Assembly (NCBI GenBank): GCA_963747535.1
Contig: CAVVFX010000026.1
Coordinates: forward strand, 1 to 64,000
Reading direction: 5' to 3'
DNA length: 64,000 nt
Source of the DNA: CAVVFX01 sp963747535
Lineage (GTDB): Bacteria > Acidobacteriota > Terriglobia > Bryobacterales > Bryobacteraceae
This document shows positions 7,536-15,879 of the stretch, in pieces. The notes below the pieces were generated by a model. It was given only the letters and a program-made list of their open reading frames with translations. It had not been told where the DNA came from and did not search any database. Numbering within the stretch: the stretch's first letter is position 1; each line of letters opens with the position of its first letter. The translations under genes were made by a program, and so were the position numbers.

Positions 7536-8777
7536 TCAGACAAGAAGAAGATGGCGCGCTTCCGCTACGAGGAACAATGAGCCGGTGATGAAGGTGATTC
7601 CCTTCGCCTGCCGAAGCGCAGCGGTCAGGTCAGGCGCCGTCGTGATATCCGGGTGGTCGACCAGTTCGAGAAAACTCTGCGGAGCGAGCGCTCGAGGCTG
7701 CTGCGGCGCTGTCACAATTACTTTCCCGAACCTCGGAAACAGCGTCCCGGCAACCTCCTCCACCGCCTTGTCACGCATTGCCCCGTAGATCAGAGTGAGC
7801 GGTTCGCCTGCATAGAAGCGGTCCACATAAGCCGCCAGCGCCCGCGCACCCGCAGGGTTGTGGGCGCCGTCGATGATGATCTCCGGGTTACGCGACACGC
7901 GCTCCAACCGTCCGGGCCATCTGGCGCCGGCGATCCCCGCCTGGATCGCGGCACCCGGAACGCCGAGAGTTTCCAATGCCACGGCCGCTGTACGGGCATT
8001 TTCAATCTGGTGTTCTCCGGCCAGAGGGCAGACGATCGGGAGTCCCTGCAGATCGAAACTGCTGCCCTCGCGGTCCGATTTCACATTGCGGATCGGCCAG
8101 TCGCGCGGATCGATCAAACGAACGCCGAGTTCCGAAGCCCGCTGGTCGATCACCCGGCCTGCCTCGGGACGTTGGGGCGTGATCACGGCCGGAACGCCTG
8201 GTTTAAGGATGCCGGCCTTCTCGAACGCAATCGCTTCGAGGCTGCGCCCCAGCCAGGCTTCGTGGTCGAAATCGACCGGCGTGATGACGCACAGCGTGGG
8301 CTCGACCACGTTCGTAGCATCGAGGCGCCCGCCGAGTCCAACCTCCAGGACAATCCAGTCACAGGCAGCACTTTGAACGACAAACGCCATCGTGGTTACG
8401 GTCTCAAAATAACTGGGATGGAGGTCGATCTGCCCGCGAGCCAGCAGTGACTCCGCGCATCGATGGACCCGCTCGAACGCTGTGGCAAATTCATCTCTGG
8501 AGATCGGCTGTCCCGCGATCTGGATCCTTTCGGTAGGTTCGGCAAGATGCGGCGACGTGTAGAGCCCGGTACGAAACCCCGCTGCCCGCAGTCCCGATTC
8601 GATCATGGCGCAGGTCGAGCCCTTCCCGTTGGTCCCGGCCACATGCACGAAGCGCCCGTGCAGATGAGGATTGCCGAGCGCCGCCAGCAGCACGCGCATA
8701 CGCCCCAGTTCGTATTTGGCGGCTTTTAACTCGTTGCCCAGAGAGTAGAGGAACCGGACGGATTCCGCGTAGGTCAT
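7536..8777 (-). CDS. folC: folylpolyglutamate synthase/dihydrofolate synthase
   Basis: A Mur-ligase-like ATP-dependent enzyme that adds L-glutamate to folates and, in many bacteria, also to dihydropteroate. It has 413 residues, the usual length. The P-loop is VAGTNGKGST near residues 46-55, followed by the TGLYTSPHL folate loop; the central domain has VLEVGLGGRLDATN, and the C-terminal domain has IIDGAHNPAGARAL. It starts six bases after accD ends, the common accD-folC operon. Cytosolic. Confidence 0.95.
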   Translation of the reverse strand: MTYAESVRFLYSLGNELKAAKYELGRMRVLLAALGNPHLHGRFVHVAGTNGKGSTCAMIESGLRAAGFRTGLYTSPHLAEPTERIQIAGQPISRDEFATAFERVHRCAESLLARGQIDLHPSYFETVTTMAFVVQSAACDWIVLEVGLGGRLDATNVVEPTLCVITPVDFDHEAWLGRSLEAIAFEKAGILKPGVPAVITPQRPEAGRVIDQRASELGVRLIDPRDWPIRNVKSDREGSSFDLQGLPIVCPLAGEHQIENARTAAVALETLGVPGAAIQAGIAGARWPGRLERVSRNPEIIIDGAHNPAGARALAAYVDRFYAGEPLTLIYGAMRDKAVEEVAGTLFPRFGKVIVTAPQQPRALAPQSFLELVDHPDITTAPDLTAALRQAKGITFITGSLFLVAEARHLLLV

Positions 8778-8783
8778 GCCTTC

Positions 8784-9683
8784 CTAACCGCGAATTTTCG
8801 GGACCGGGGCTTTAAAGGTTTTCACCGGGCCGCAGAAGAAATCAAGTGCTCCGGCGATGTAAGTCTTCAGTTCGCTGCGCGGCACCACTGCATCCAGCAT
8901 GCCGTGTTTCAGTAGAAACTCGCTGCGCTGGAAACCCTCGGGAAGCTTTTGCCGGATGGTCTGCTCGATCACCCGCGGTCCCGCAAACCCGATAAGCGCG
9001 CCCGGTTCCGCGATATTGAGATCGCCGAGCATCGCGAGGCTGGCGGTGACGCCGCCGGTCGTCGGATCAGTTAGCAGGCTGATATAGGGCACCCGCGCCT
9101 CGTCGAGCCGCATCAAGGCCGAGGAAATCTTGGCCATTTGCATGAGGCTGACCGCCCCCTCCTGCATGCGCGCACCTCCGGAAGCCGACACGACAATAAT
9201 TGGCGTCTGTTCTGCGATGGAGCGCTCGATGGCACGCGTGATCTTTTCACCCATCACGCTGCCCATGCTCCCGCCGATGAACTTCGGCTCCATGGCACAG
9301 ATCCGCACCGGACGTCCGGCCAGCGTGCCGGAACCCGAAACCACGGCGTCGTCGAGACCGGTGGCCTCGCGCATGGCTGTGAGACGCTCAGTGTAAGGTT
9401 TCTGATCGACGAACTGCAGGGGGTCGGAGGAAACCAGCCCGCGATCGCACTGTTCAAATCGGCCCTCGTCGAACAGCAGAGCCAGCCGCGACATGGCATC
9501 GATACGAAAATGCTTGCCGCATTTGGGGCACACGTTGTTGGTTGCGTCAAGATCTTTTTTCCAGATGATCTCCCGGCAGTTGTCGCACTTCTGCCAGAGT
9601 CCTTCGGTGCGGACCGTACGCTCCCCGTCTTCGGGACGCGGCTTTTTCTCGCCGTTATTGTCTTTGCGCTTGAACCAGGACAT
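8784..9683 (-). CDS. accD: acetyl-CoA carboxylase carboxyltransferase subunit beta
   Basis: The beta subunit of the carboxyltransferase that makes malonyl-CoA, the first step of fatty acid synthesis; malonyl-CoA is also the likely extender for the PKS in this window. 299 residues. The N-terminal zinc finger is present (CDNC near 33-36, CPKC near 53-56), followed by the crotonase-like fold with SASGGARMQEG and DPTTGGVTAS, which form the CoA and oxyanion sites. It leads the accD-folC operon. Confidence 0.96.
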   Translation of the reverse strand: MSWFKRKDNNGEKKPRPEDGERTVRTEGLWQKCDNCREIIWKKDLDATNNVCPKCGKHFRIDAMSRLALLFDEGRFEQCDRGLVSSDPLQFVDQKPYTERLTAMREATGLDDAVVSGSGTLAGRPVRICAMEPKFIGGSMGSVMGEKITRAIERSIAEQTPIIVVSASGGARMQEGAVSLMQMAKISSALMRLDEARVPYISLLTDPTTGGVTASLAMLGDLNIAEPGALIGFAGPRVIEQTIRQKLPEGFQRSEFLLKHGMLDAVVPRSELKTYIAGALDFFCGPVKTFKAPVPKIRG

Positions 9684-9768
9684 TCCCGTTATTTACCGTA
9701 TCACGGAAGGGGTTGACTGCCAGCCGTCTTGCCCGTTTTTAAATACCGGCAAGTCGCCGGCTGTCGCC

Positions 9769-9806
9769 GGCCGACAGACGACAAAAAACGATCGTCTGTC
9801 CTACGG
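9769..9806. repeat. short palindromic repeat, family B
   Basis: GACAGACGA and TCGTCTGTC flank an A-rich centre (CAAAAAACGA), followed by CTACGG. The same design, with GGCAGACCA/TGGTCTGCC arms, occurs at 17947-17980 and partly at 17997-18024 and 28675-28702. It lies in the gap between the ends of accD and rlmH. Confidence 0.6.
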
Positions 9807-9817
9807 GGACTGCCGGA

Positions 9818-10237
9818 TCATCGGGGATATGGAGACCCTCGTAAAATGGCAAAGGCCCGATAGATCTGCTCTGCCAGCATCGCACGAGCCAGTTCGTGCG
9901 GAAAAGTCATGGCGGAAAGCGATAACAACATCCCGGCCTTCGCGCGCCATGCAGCCGGCAGCCCATCGGCGCCCCCGACCAGGAACACCAGATCCCGGCC
10001 AATCATCTCAGCCTTGGCGAAAACGCGGGAAAATGCCGCGGAATCGAGCACCTTGCCGCCCGGGTCCAGATAAATATGCTCGGCCGAAGGATGTTTGGCC
10101 TGGAGATCGGTGCGGTCGGGGCGAATTTCCAGCATCCGGGTGGGAGCATAGCGGCAAGCCCGCTCCACAAAATCCTCGGCGAGCCGGTTGGCATGCGCGT
10201 CGCGCGGCTTACCAATGTAGTAGAGGAAGACTTTCAA
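9818..10237 (-). CDS. rlmH: 23S rRNA (pseudouridine1915-N3)-methyltransferase RlmH
   Basis: A SPOUT-class SAM methyltransferase for helix 69 of 23S rRNA. The protein has 139 residues, slightly shorter than the usual 155. Family marks are the SAM-binding knot sequence FLVGGADGLPA near residues 86-96, the following LLSLSAMTFPHELARAML block, and a C-terminus ILRGSPYPR in place of the common GHPYHK. The gene begins nine bases after rsfS ends; rsfS-rlmH adjacency is widespread. Confidence 0.93.
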   Translation of the reverse strand: MKVFLYYIGKPRDAHANRLAEDFVERACRYAPTRMLEIRPDRTDLQAKHPSAEHIYLDPGGKVLDSAAFSRVFAKAEMIGRDLVFLVGGADGLPAAWRAKAGMLLSLSAMTFPHELARAMLAEQIYRAFAILRGSPYPR

Positions 10238-10246
10238 GACCGCAGT

Positions 10247-10663
10247 CTACGCCCGAGCCTCCGCAGCCGGCATGTCTTGCGCCGCTGGGACCGGCACGGT
10301 TTTGGCGGCGCGCCACAACCGCTCCAGATCGTAATACTCGCGGGCCTTGGTGGAAAACACGTGCACCAGGAGGTCGCCGTAGTCCGCCAGTATCCACTCC
10401 GCCTGAGCGTAACCCTCCAGGCTGATCGGATGCTCGCCCAGTTTCTTCAATTGCGCCCCCACTTCATCGGCTATCGCCTGCACCTGCTTTGAGTTAGAGC
10501 CAGTGCAGATGACGAAGTAGTCGGCGAACGAGGTAATACCGGTGAGATCCAGAACTTTAATTTCGGTAGCTTTTTTCGCTTCCGCGGCTCTTACTGCCAC
10601 GAGCCAGGTCGGCTTGGCCGCGTCGCTGAGATCTTTTTTTTGAATTTCACTAACCTTTGCCAG
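10247..10663 (-). CDS. rsfS: ribosomal silencing factor RsfS
   Basis: RsfS binds ribosomal protein L14 and blocks joining of the subunits in starved cells. The core includes LDLTGITSFADYFVICTG and the EGYAQAEWILADYGDLLVHV region, both typical. No ATG lies at a sensible place: the nearest upstream one is inside the divergent gene. The start given is CTG 10663-10661, preceded by GGGGGAG six bases away, which yields a protein of 138 residues. Other options are TTG at 10714 or GTG at 10600. The upstream end runs head-to-head against the gene at 10704. Product is certain, start is not. Confidence 0.85.
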   Translation of the reverse strand: MAKVSEIQKKDLSDAAKPTWLVAVRAAEAKKATEIKVLDLTGITSFADYFVICTGSNSKQVQAIADEVGAQLKKLGEHPISLEGYAQAEWILADYGDLLVHVFSTKAREYYDLERLWRAAKTVPVPAAQDMPAAEARA

Positions 10664-10703
10664 GAAACACTCCCCCAGCCGATATCGTACTATAAAAGAG
10701 GCC

Positions 10704-11582
10704 GTGCTTCTCAAAGTCTTCCTTTCAGGTATTTTTTTATACGCTCTGTCTGGCTCCTGCCAGGCAGCGCAAGTCACTGTAGACCCGAACGATAGCGCCA
10801 TTGTGCGGGCTCGGGCAAACCTCGAGAACGTCGAGCACCTGGTGGTTTCCGGTGTGCTCCCCCGGCTGCGTCTGGACCAAGCCAGGGAAAACCTGGAAGA
10901 CGCCCAGGACATCGCCGTCCTGCACCAGACCCTTTACGGCAAAGAACTGACAGTCGACCAGGCCGATGAAATGATTTCAGCCGCCCAGCGTCGCGTCGAC
11001 CGGAAACATCGCATCCTGGCCGAGATGCAGAAACTGCTCAACCAAGGCATCATTTCCAAAGCTGAGATGGGCACCTACTCGGATGACGCCGACCGTGCGG
11101 ACCACGAGCTCGACTGGGCCAAGAACCGCGCCCGGCTGATTATTGAGCTGCACGCCATGGTCCAGGCCGAAGAGGACGCGGAGAAATTCGCGGCTCTGGC
11201 GGAATCCGTGCGCCAGGCCGGGCAGGCTGCCAACCATCCCCTGGTCGAACGTTTCGATGGCAATGGACAGTTCGGACCCGCAGTTCTGGCCAAGATCCAG
11301 GACGCCTATCAGAAGCGCTTCGGGACGGCCATGCCCATCAGTGCCAACGGCGAGACAGCAGTCCATCGGGCCTTGGGATTCGACCACCGGGGCCGCGTAG
11401 ACGTCGCGCTTAGCCCGGATCAGCCGGAAGGGATTTGGCTGCGACGATTCCTGGTCGACAACCAGGTTCCGTTCTTCGCCTTCCGCGCCGCGGTAGCCCA
11501 TCAGGCGACCGGTGCGCATGTCCACCTGGGTCCGCCGAGCACTTTGTGCGTAGTGGGTTCGTGTCCGGCATCAGCCGATTGA
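10704..11582 (+). CDS. secreted coiled-coil protein with M15 peptidase-like C-terminus
   Basis: The start is GTG 10704 after AAAAGAG. Residues 1-22 form a signal peptide (KVFLSGIFLYALSGSCQAA). Residues 30-190 are long helices resembling the coiled coils of outer-membrane efflux proteins. The last 90 residues contain the pattern AVHRALGFDHRGRVDVAL, then FAFRAAVAHQATGAHVHLG, recalling the His/Asp...HxH metal site of VanY/M15 DD-peptidase folds. That hints at a zinc-dependent cell-wall activity, but I cannot be sure the ligands are complete. It stands alone, divergent from rsfS, with a possible promoter inside the rsfS 5' region. Confidence 0.7.
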   Translation: MLLKVFLSGIFLYALSGSCQAAQVTVDPNDSAIVRARANLENVEHLVVSGVLPRLRLDQARENLEDAQDIAVLHQTLYGKELTVDQADEMISAAQRRVDRKHRILAEMQKLLNQGIISKAEMGTYSDDADRADHELDWAKNRARLIIELHAMVQAEEDAEKFAALAESVRQAGQAANHPLVERFDGNGQFGPAVLAKIQDAYQKRFGTAMPISANGETAVHRALGFDHRGRVDVALSPDQPEGIWLRRFLVDNQVPFFAFRAAVAHQATGAHVHLGPPSTLCVVGSCPASAD

Positions 11583-11681
11583 AAATGGGGTGGGGACGGC
11601 GGTTGGGAAGCGCCGAGGGGCGTCCATGTTTAGTTCTAGATCGACTCGGAGCTCTTCCTGCCTGCACGATAGGCCGAAAAA

Positions 11682-11759
11682 GGTCGAGACGAATCTCGAC
11701 CCTGTAGGCTGAAGACCTGCGCCACAAAACCGGCTCAGCGCTGCAGACACGAGCGTCTG
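11682..11759. repeat. paired hairpin repeat, family C
   Basis: Two perfect or near-perfect hairpins: GGTCGAGA-CGAA-TCTCGACC at 11682-11701 and CAGACACGAGCGTCTG at 11744-11759, separated by sequence containing TGCGCCAC. A shorter version with the same two hairpins lies at about 27618-27660. It fills the space between the convergent ends of the M15-like and pirin genes and may stop transcription from both sides. Confidence 0.55.
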
Positions 11760-11773
11760 AGACACCGCTGTGT

Positions 11774-12682
11774 TCATCCGCGGTTCTTCAAGAACGTCCC
11801 CTTGTCCAATTCCTCAAACGCATGCCGTAGCTCTTCCTGCGTGTTCATGACGATCGGACCGTACCAGGCTACCGGTTCCTCAAGCGGCTTTCCCGACACC
11901 AGCAGGAACCGGACGCCGTCTTCCCCGGCCTGCACAGTCACTTCGTCGCCACGATCGAAGACTACCAGCGAGCGGTTCTCCGCCTCGGCCGGAGGAACCT
12001 TATCCGCCCAGCCGACGCTTTCCGTGGGCACTGCCAGAGGACCGGACGCATTGCAGAACTTCCCTGAGCCTGCGAAGACATAGGCAAACGCGTGCCGCGT
12101 CGTCTCCACCGGCAGAGTCTTCCTGCGACCAGCCGGGACCGAGACATCGAGGTAAATCGGATCGGCTGCGATCCCGTCCACCGGACCTTTTTTTCCCCAG
12201 AAGCTGCCGCACACAATGTGCACCCTGGTGGCATCGTCGTCCGTGACGATAGGGATGTCGCCGACCTTCACCTCCTGGTACCGGGGAGCCGTCATCTTGA
12301 GCGCCGACGGCAGGTTGGCCCATAACTGGAACCCGTGCATGCGGCCCTCCTGGTCGCCCTTGGGCATCTCCTGATGAATAATTCCACTCCCCGCGGTCAT
12401 CCACTGAACGTCTCCCGCGGCGATGGCGCCATGATTCCCCATGCTGTCGCCATGTTCCACCGTCCCGGCGAGGACATAGGTAATCGTCTCGATTCCACGA
12501 TGAGGATGCCAGGGGAACCCGGCCAGATAATCCTCCGGAACGTCATTGCGAAAATCGTCGAGCAGCAGGAAAGGGTCGAATTCCTGCGTGCTGCCGAAGC
12601 CGAAAGCGCGACGCAAATGCACTCCCGCCCCTTCGAGGGTTGGTTTGGATTTGATGAGCCGCTTAACTGGTCGGATGGACAT
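11774..12682 (-). CDS. pirin family protein
   Basis: A bicupin of 302 residues. The N-terminal cupin has the metal-binding set: WHPHRGIETITYVL gives two His near 58 and 60, and SGIIHQEM gives His and Glu near 102-104. Bacterial pirins bind iron and some show quercetin dioxygenase activity; the physiological role is unclear. The C-terminal pirin domain is complete and ends with a Leu/Glu-rich helix. A single gene on its strand. Confidence 0.92.
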   Translation of the reverse strand: MSIRPVKRLIKSKPTLEGAGVHLRRAFGFGSTQEFDPFLLLDDFRNDVPEDYLAGFPWHPHRGIETITYVLAGTVEHGDSMGNHGAIAAGDVQWMTAGSGIIHQEMPKGDQEGRMHGFQLWANLPSALKMTAPRYQEVKVGDIPIVTDDDATRVHIVCGSFWGKKGPVDGIAADPIYLDVSVPAGRRKTLPVETTRHAFAYVFAGSGKFCNASGPLAVPTESVGWADKVPPAEAENRSLVVFDRGDEVTVQAGEDGVRFLLVSGKPLEEPVAWYGPIVMNTQEELRHAFEELDKGTFLKNRG

Positions 12683-12744
12683 ACTACCGAGATGATCGCA
12701 GCGGCACGAGAGTTTCAGAACGCGTTCGACTGTAGTCCAAAGTG

Positions 12745-13332
12745 CTACGATTTCCGCCTGAGAAGCGAGGCGACGGCGATCAGCCCCAAACCCGCTACGG
12801 CGAGTTCCACAGTCGTGGGTTCCGGCACGGCGGCCGCAGCGCTACCGGTCACCGCGAAATCCGTTGTTTGCGATGGACCGATGGCAGTTTGAAAATCGTC
12901 GGTTGGGGGAGCGAAATAGGCGGTTCCGGCGGAGGTGGCGCTACCTCCTTCAACGGTGACCGAGCCGTTTTCGTAAACGTAGTAAGTGGTCATGGAAAGG
13001 AGTTCGACGCTCGGCGCGAAGATGTACTGCCCGCCCGAAACTCCCGTCGACGCCGCCACAAAACCGGGCACACTATTGCTCAGTGCAGTCGGCAGACCGC
13101 TAAAGGTCTGCGTCACGAGGAACGCCGTTCCAGCAGCAGACGGTGTGGGCGGCACGACCGAGACATTGGAATAAAAGTTGAAGGCGACATTCACCCAGGG
13201 ACCGCCGCTGGGAGTGGTGAATGATTCCCCAAAGTATTCGGTGAGAGTGTTGGGCGATCCCGCCGTATTTTGTATGATGACTGACGCCTGGCTCAGGGAT
13301 GCGCCCGCAACGAGGATGACCAGTAGTTTCAT
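12745..13332 (-). CDS. PEP-CTERM sorting domain protein
   Basis: A secreted protein of 195 residues with an N-terminal signal (MKLLVILVAGASLSQAS), a Thr/Ser/Gly-rich beta body, and the C-terminal tripartite signal VPEPTTVEL, a hydrophobic segment, then LLRRKS. PEP-CTERM proteins are handled by exosortase and usually go to the cell surface or exopolysaccharide. No exosortase gene is in the window. The body has no recognisable domain. Confidence 0.88.
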   Translation of the reverse strand: MKLLVILVAGASLSQASVIIQNTAGSPNTLTEYFGESFTTPSGGPWVNVAFNFYSNVSVVPPTPSAAGTAFLVTQTFSGLPTALSNSVPGFVAASTGVSGGQYIFAPSVELLSMTTYYVYENGSVTVEGGSATSAGTAYFAPPTDDFQTAIGPSQTTDFAVTGSAAAAVPEPTTVELAVAGLGLIAVASLLRRKS

Positions 13333-13470
13333 CTGTCAACTGTAACGGCTCGGGCCCGCGGGCGTCAATTTGAAAAGACAGCTATCCGTATGTAATTAAA
13401 CAGGTTGACAGCAACCGTAGGTGCCGGGGAATACGCATCGCTTGTAGGCGGTGTGTAAGGAAAACATTGG

Positions 13471-13553
13471 GCCACGAATGAACACGAATGAACACGAATA
13501 AGAAAAACCTTCTGTCTTGGCTTTATTCGTGTTTATTCGTGTTCATTCGTGGC
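13471..13553. repeat. long inverted repeat built of CACGAATGAA units
   Basis: A 32-base left arm (13471-13502) pairs with a right arm (13522-13553) with about two mismatches, around a 19-base loop. Each arm holds three tandem copies of a CACGAATAA/CACGAATGAA unit. It lies 16 bases beyond the serA stop and would form a strong stem in the serA transcript, so a terminator or 3' end stabiliser is possible. Similar CACGAATGAACACGAAT elements are scattered in many environmental genomes. Confidence 0.75.
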
Positions 13554-13568
13554 TAAGTGTTTTGGGCG

Positions 13569-15161
13569 TTAATTCAGATCGATCGACCTTGCGACTTTGA
13601 CAGCCGGATTGGACTTCAGTTCCGCCAGCACGCTCTCCGGCACCATCACGTCCGTCGATACCACCGCTATAGCAGTTTGATGCTGGTGGCCCGGCTGAAG
13701 CGGACCTTCGGAACGGCCCAGCGAGAAGTTGGCGATGTTGATATTATGCTTGCCAAGCGTGTTGCCCACATGCCCGATCACCCCCGGCACGTCGTCATTC
13801 TTCATGCAGATCAGATGACCGGCCAGGGCGGCTTCGCAATAGATCCCGTCAAGTTGCAGCAACCGTGCTTTGCCCAGCAGCACCGACCCCTCCACCGTGG
13901 TTACGCCGGTATCGGTCTCCAGTGCGACTTCGATTGTGTCGCTATTCCCTGAGCGCTTGTCCAGACTCTCACTGACGCTCCAGCCGCGATCTGCCGCGAT
14001 CTGCATGGCGTTAACCACATTCGTCCGATTGGCCGTAGAGCGATTCAATGCTCCTGCGAGGCCAGCGTTGCGCAGCAGTGTGGTATTGCCTTCCGCGATC
14101 CTGCCGTAGTACGTCATCCGCACGGCGCGGGGATTTCCCTCCGCCAGATACGCCGCAAAGTTACCCAGCTTTTCGGCCACTTCGATGTACGGCCCGATCT
14201 CCTTATACTGTTCGGGTGACAATGCAGGCATGTTGACCGCATTGATGGCCACGCCGTTTTGCAGATATTCCACCATCTGCTCGGCAATCCGTACACCGAC
14301 GATTTCCTGGGCCTCCTCCGTCGATCCGCCGATATGCGGGGTGGCGATCATGGAGTCTAACGCGAACAGCGGATACTCCGCATTGGTCGGCTCATTCGGA
14401 AACACGTCCAACGCGGCGGCTGCGACTTTGCCGCTCTCCATCGCCGCCTGGAGCGCGGCTTCATCGATCAACTCGCCGCGCGCGCAGTTCACGATGCGCA
14501 CACCTTTCTTCATCCTGGCAAAAGCCGCATCGTTCAAAAACCCATTGGTTTCGGGAGTCAGCGAAACATGCAGGGTGATGTAATCGGCCTGCGCGAATAG
14601 TTCGTCGAGCGAGACCAGTTCGACACCGATATCCTTGGCAAGCTGCGACATCAGGTACGGATCGTGCGCGATGATGCGCATCTGGAACGCGCGCGCCCGC
14701 TTCAGCACTTCGCGCCCGATGCTGCCGAGTCCGGCGATGCCCAACGTCTTGCCGCGCAGTTCATGGCCCAGGAACTTTTTCTTCTCCCACTTACCCGCCT
14801 TGGTCGACGCTGAGGCCTGCGGGATGGAACGCGCCATCGATAGCATCAGCGCGAGGGTATGCTCGGCAACTGACACGGCGTTGCCGCCAGGCGTATTCAT
14901 CACCATCACGCCCGCTGCCGTGGCAGCCGGGAGGTCGACGTTGTCCACGCCGACGCCTGCCCGCCCGATCACGCGCAATTTGGGAGCCTGCGCCAGCACC
15001 GCCGGCGTCACCTGTACGGCGCTGCGGACCACCAGGGCGTCAGCGTCAGCCAGGTGCTTTGAATATTCCTTGGGATTCGAAACGATTACGTTCCAGCCGG
15101 CCTGGGATTTAAACAGCTCAATACCCGCGGCAGCCATCGGCTCTGCGATCAAAATGTTCAT
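13569..15161 (-). CDS. serA: D-3-phosphoglycerate dehydrogenase
   Basis: Oxidises 3-phosphoglycerate to 3-phosphohydroxypyruvate with NAD, the first step of serine synthesis. 530 residues, the long form: split substrate-binding domain, Rossmann domain with LGIAGLGSIGREVLKRA near 143-160, catalytic residues in NCARGELIDE and TPHIGGSTEEAQE, then an allosteric substrate-binding domain (about 320-450) and a C-terminal ACT domain (about 455-530), which suggests serine feedback. Translation from ATG 15161. Confidence 0.95.
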   Translation of the reverse strand: MNILIAEPMAAAGIELFKSQAGWNVIVSNPKEYSKHLADADALVVRSAVQVTPAVLAQAPKLRVIGRAGVGVDNVDLPAATAAGVMVMNTPGGNAVSVAEHTLALMLSMARSIPQASASTKAGKWEKKKFLGHELRGKTLGIAGLGSIGREVLKRARAFQMRIIAHDPYLMSQLAKDIGVELVSLDELFAQADYITLHVSLTPETNGFLNDAAFARMKKGVRIVNCARGELIDEAALQAAMESGKVAAAALDVFPNEPTNAEYPLFALDSMIATPHIGGSTEEAQEIVGVRIAEQMVEYLQNGVAINAVNMPALSPEQYKEIGPYIEVAEKLGNFAAYLAEGNPRAVRMTYYGRIAEGNTTLLRNAGLAGALNRSTANRTNVVNAMQIAADRGWSVSESLDKRSGNSDTIEVALETDTGVTTVEGSVLLGKARLLQLDGIYCEAALAGHLICMKNDDVPGVIGHVGNTLGKHNINIANFSLGRSEGPLQPGHQHQTAIAVVSTDVMVPESVLAELKSNPAVKVARSIDLN

Positions 15162-15432
15162 TCGACTCTCACCTTTTGAGACACACGATTCACTAAAGCG
15201 GCTGCAGCGCAGCCGGTCGGACAGACTAAAGAGGCTTACAAAACTCGGCTCTCTAACCGCTTCCTAAAGGTCGCGGCTCAGAAGTGCAATGTCTCCACCA
15301 GACTTACCAATTGCGCCTTCCCAGCCGACGCCGAAGCTCGCGCGACACCACGCCCGCACTCCAACCGGTTGACGTAAGTGGTTTACGGATGCGAATGGTG
15401 GTTCGGCGATCTTTTAGAATAGCAGACAGTCT

Positions 15433-15879
15433 ATGGCTCTCCTCGAACAGATACAGAAGGATATGACCTCCGCCATGAAGGCCCGCGAAGAAGCCCGTTT
15501 GGGTGCACTTCGCATGATCAAAGCCGCCCTCATGAAGCACAAAGTGGATTCCCCGAAGCCTCTCGACGAAGCTGCCGAGCAGCAGGTGCTCAAGAGCCTC
15601 GTCAAGCAGCGCATGGACGCCGCAGAGATGTTCCGCAAAGGCAACCGTCCCGAACTCGCCGATAAAGAAGACGTCGAGCGCGCGCTCATTGAATCCTATC
15701 TGCCGGCGGCGGCTTCGCCTGAAGAGATTGCCGCCGCGCTGGATGCGGCATTCGCCGAGACCGGCGCGACTTCGCTCAAGCAAATGGGCCTGGTCATGAA
15801 AGCTGCCCAGTCGAAACTGGCAGGCAAGACCGTCGACGGAAAAGCATTGAGCGAAAGCGTAAAGGCGAGACTCTCATGA
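15433..15879 (+). CDS. GatB/YqeY domain protein
   Basis: A 148-residue helical protein related to the tail domain of the amidotransferase subunit GatB. Family hallmarks are the N-terminal DMTSAMKAREEARLGALRMI helix and the C-terminal KQMGLVMKAAQSKLAGK segment. It may act in tRNA-linked metabolism, though free YqeY proteins remain poorly defined. A TAGAAT at 15415-15420 could be a -10 element. Its stop overlaps the start of the OPT transporter (ATGA, 15876-15879). Confidence 0.9.
   Translation: MALLEQIQKDMTSAMKAREEARLGALRMIKAALMKHKVDSPKPLDEAAEQQVLKSLVKQRMDAAEMFRKGNRPELADKEDVERALIESYLPAAASPEEIAAALDAAFAETGATSLKQMGLVMKAAQSKLAGKTVDGKALSESVKARLS

Noticed and set aside
15162..15432. A riboswitch or small RNA between serA and the YqeY gene
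   Set aside because: No known serine, glycine or other riboswitch core and no convincing stem set were visible; only a possible TAGAAT box just ahead of the YqeY gene.
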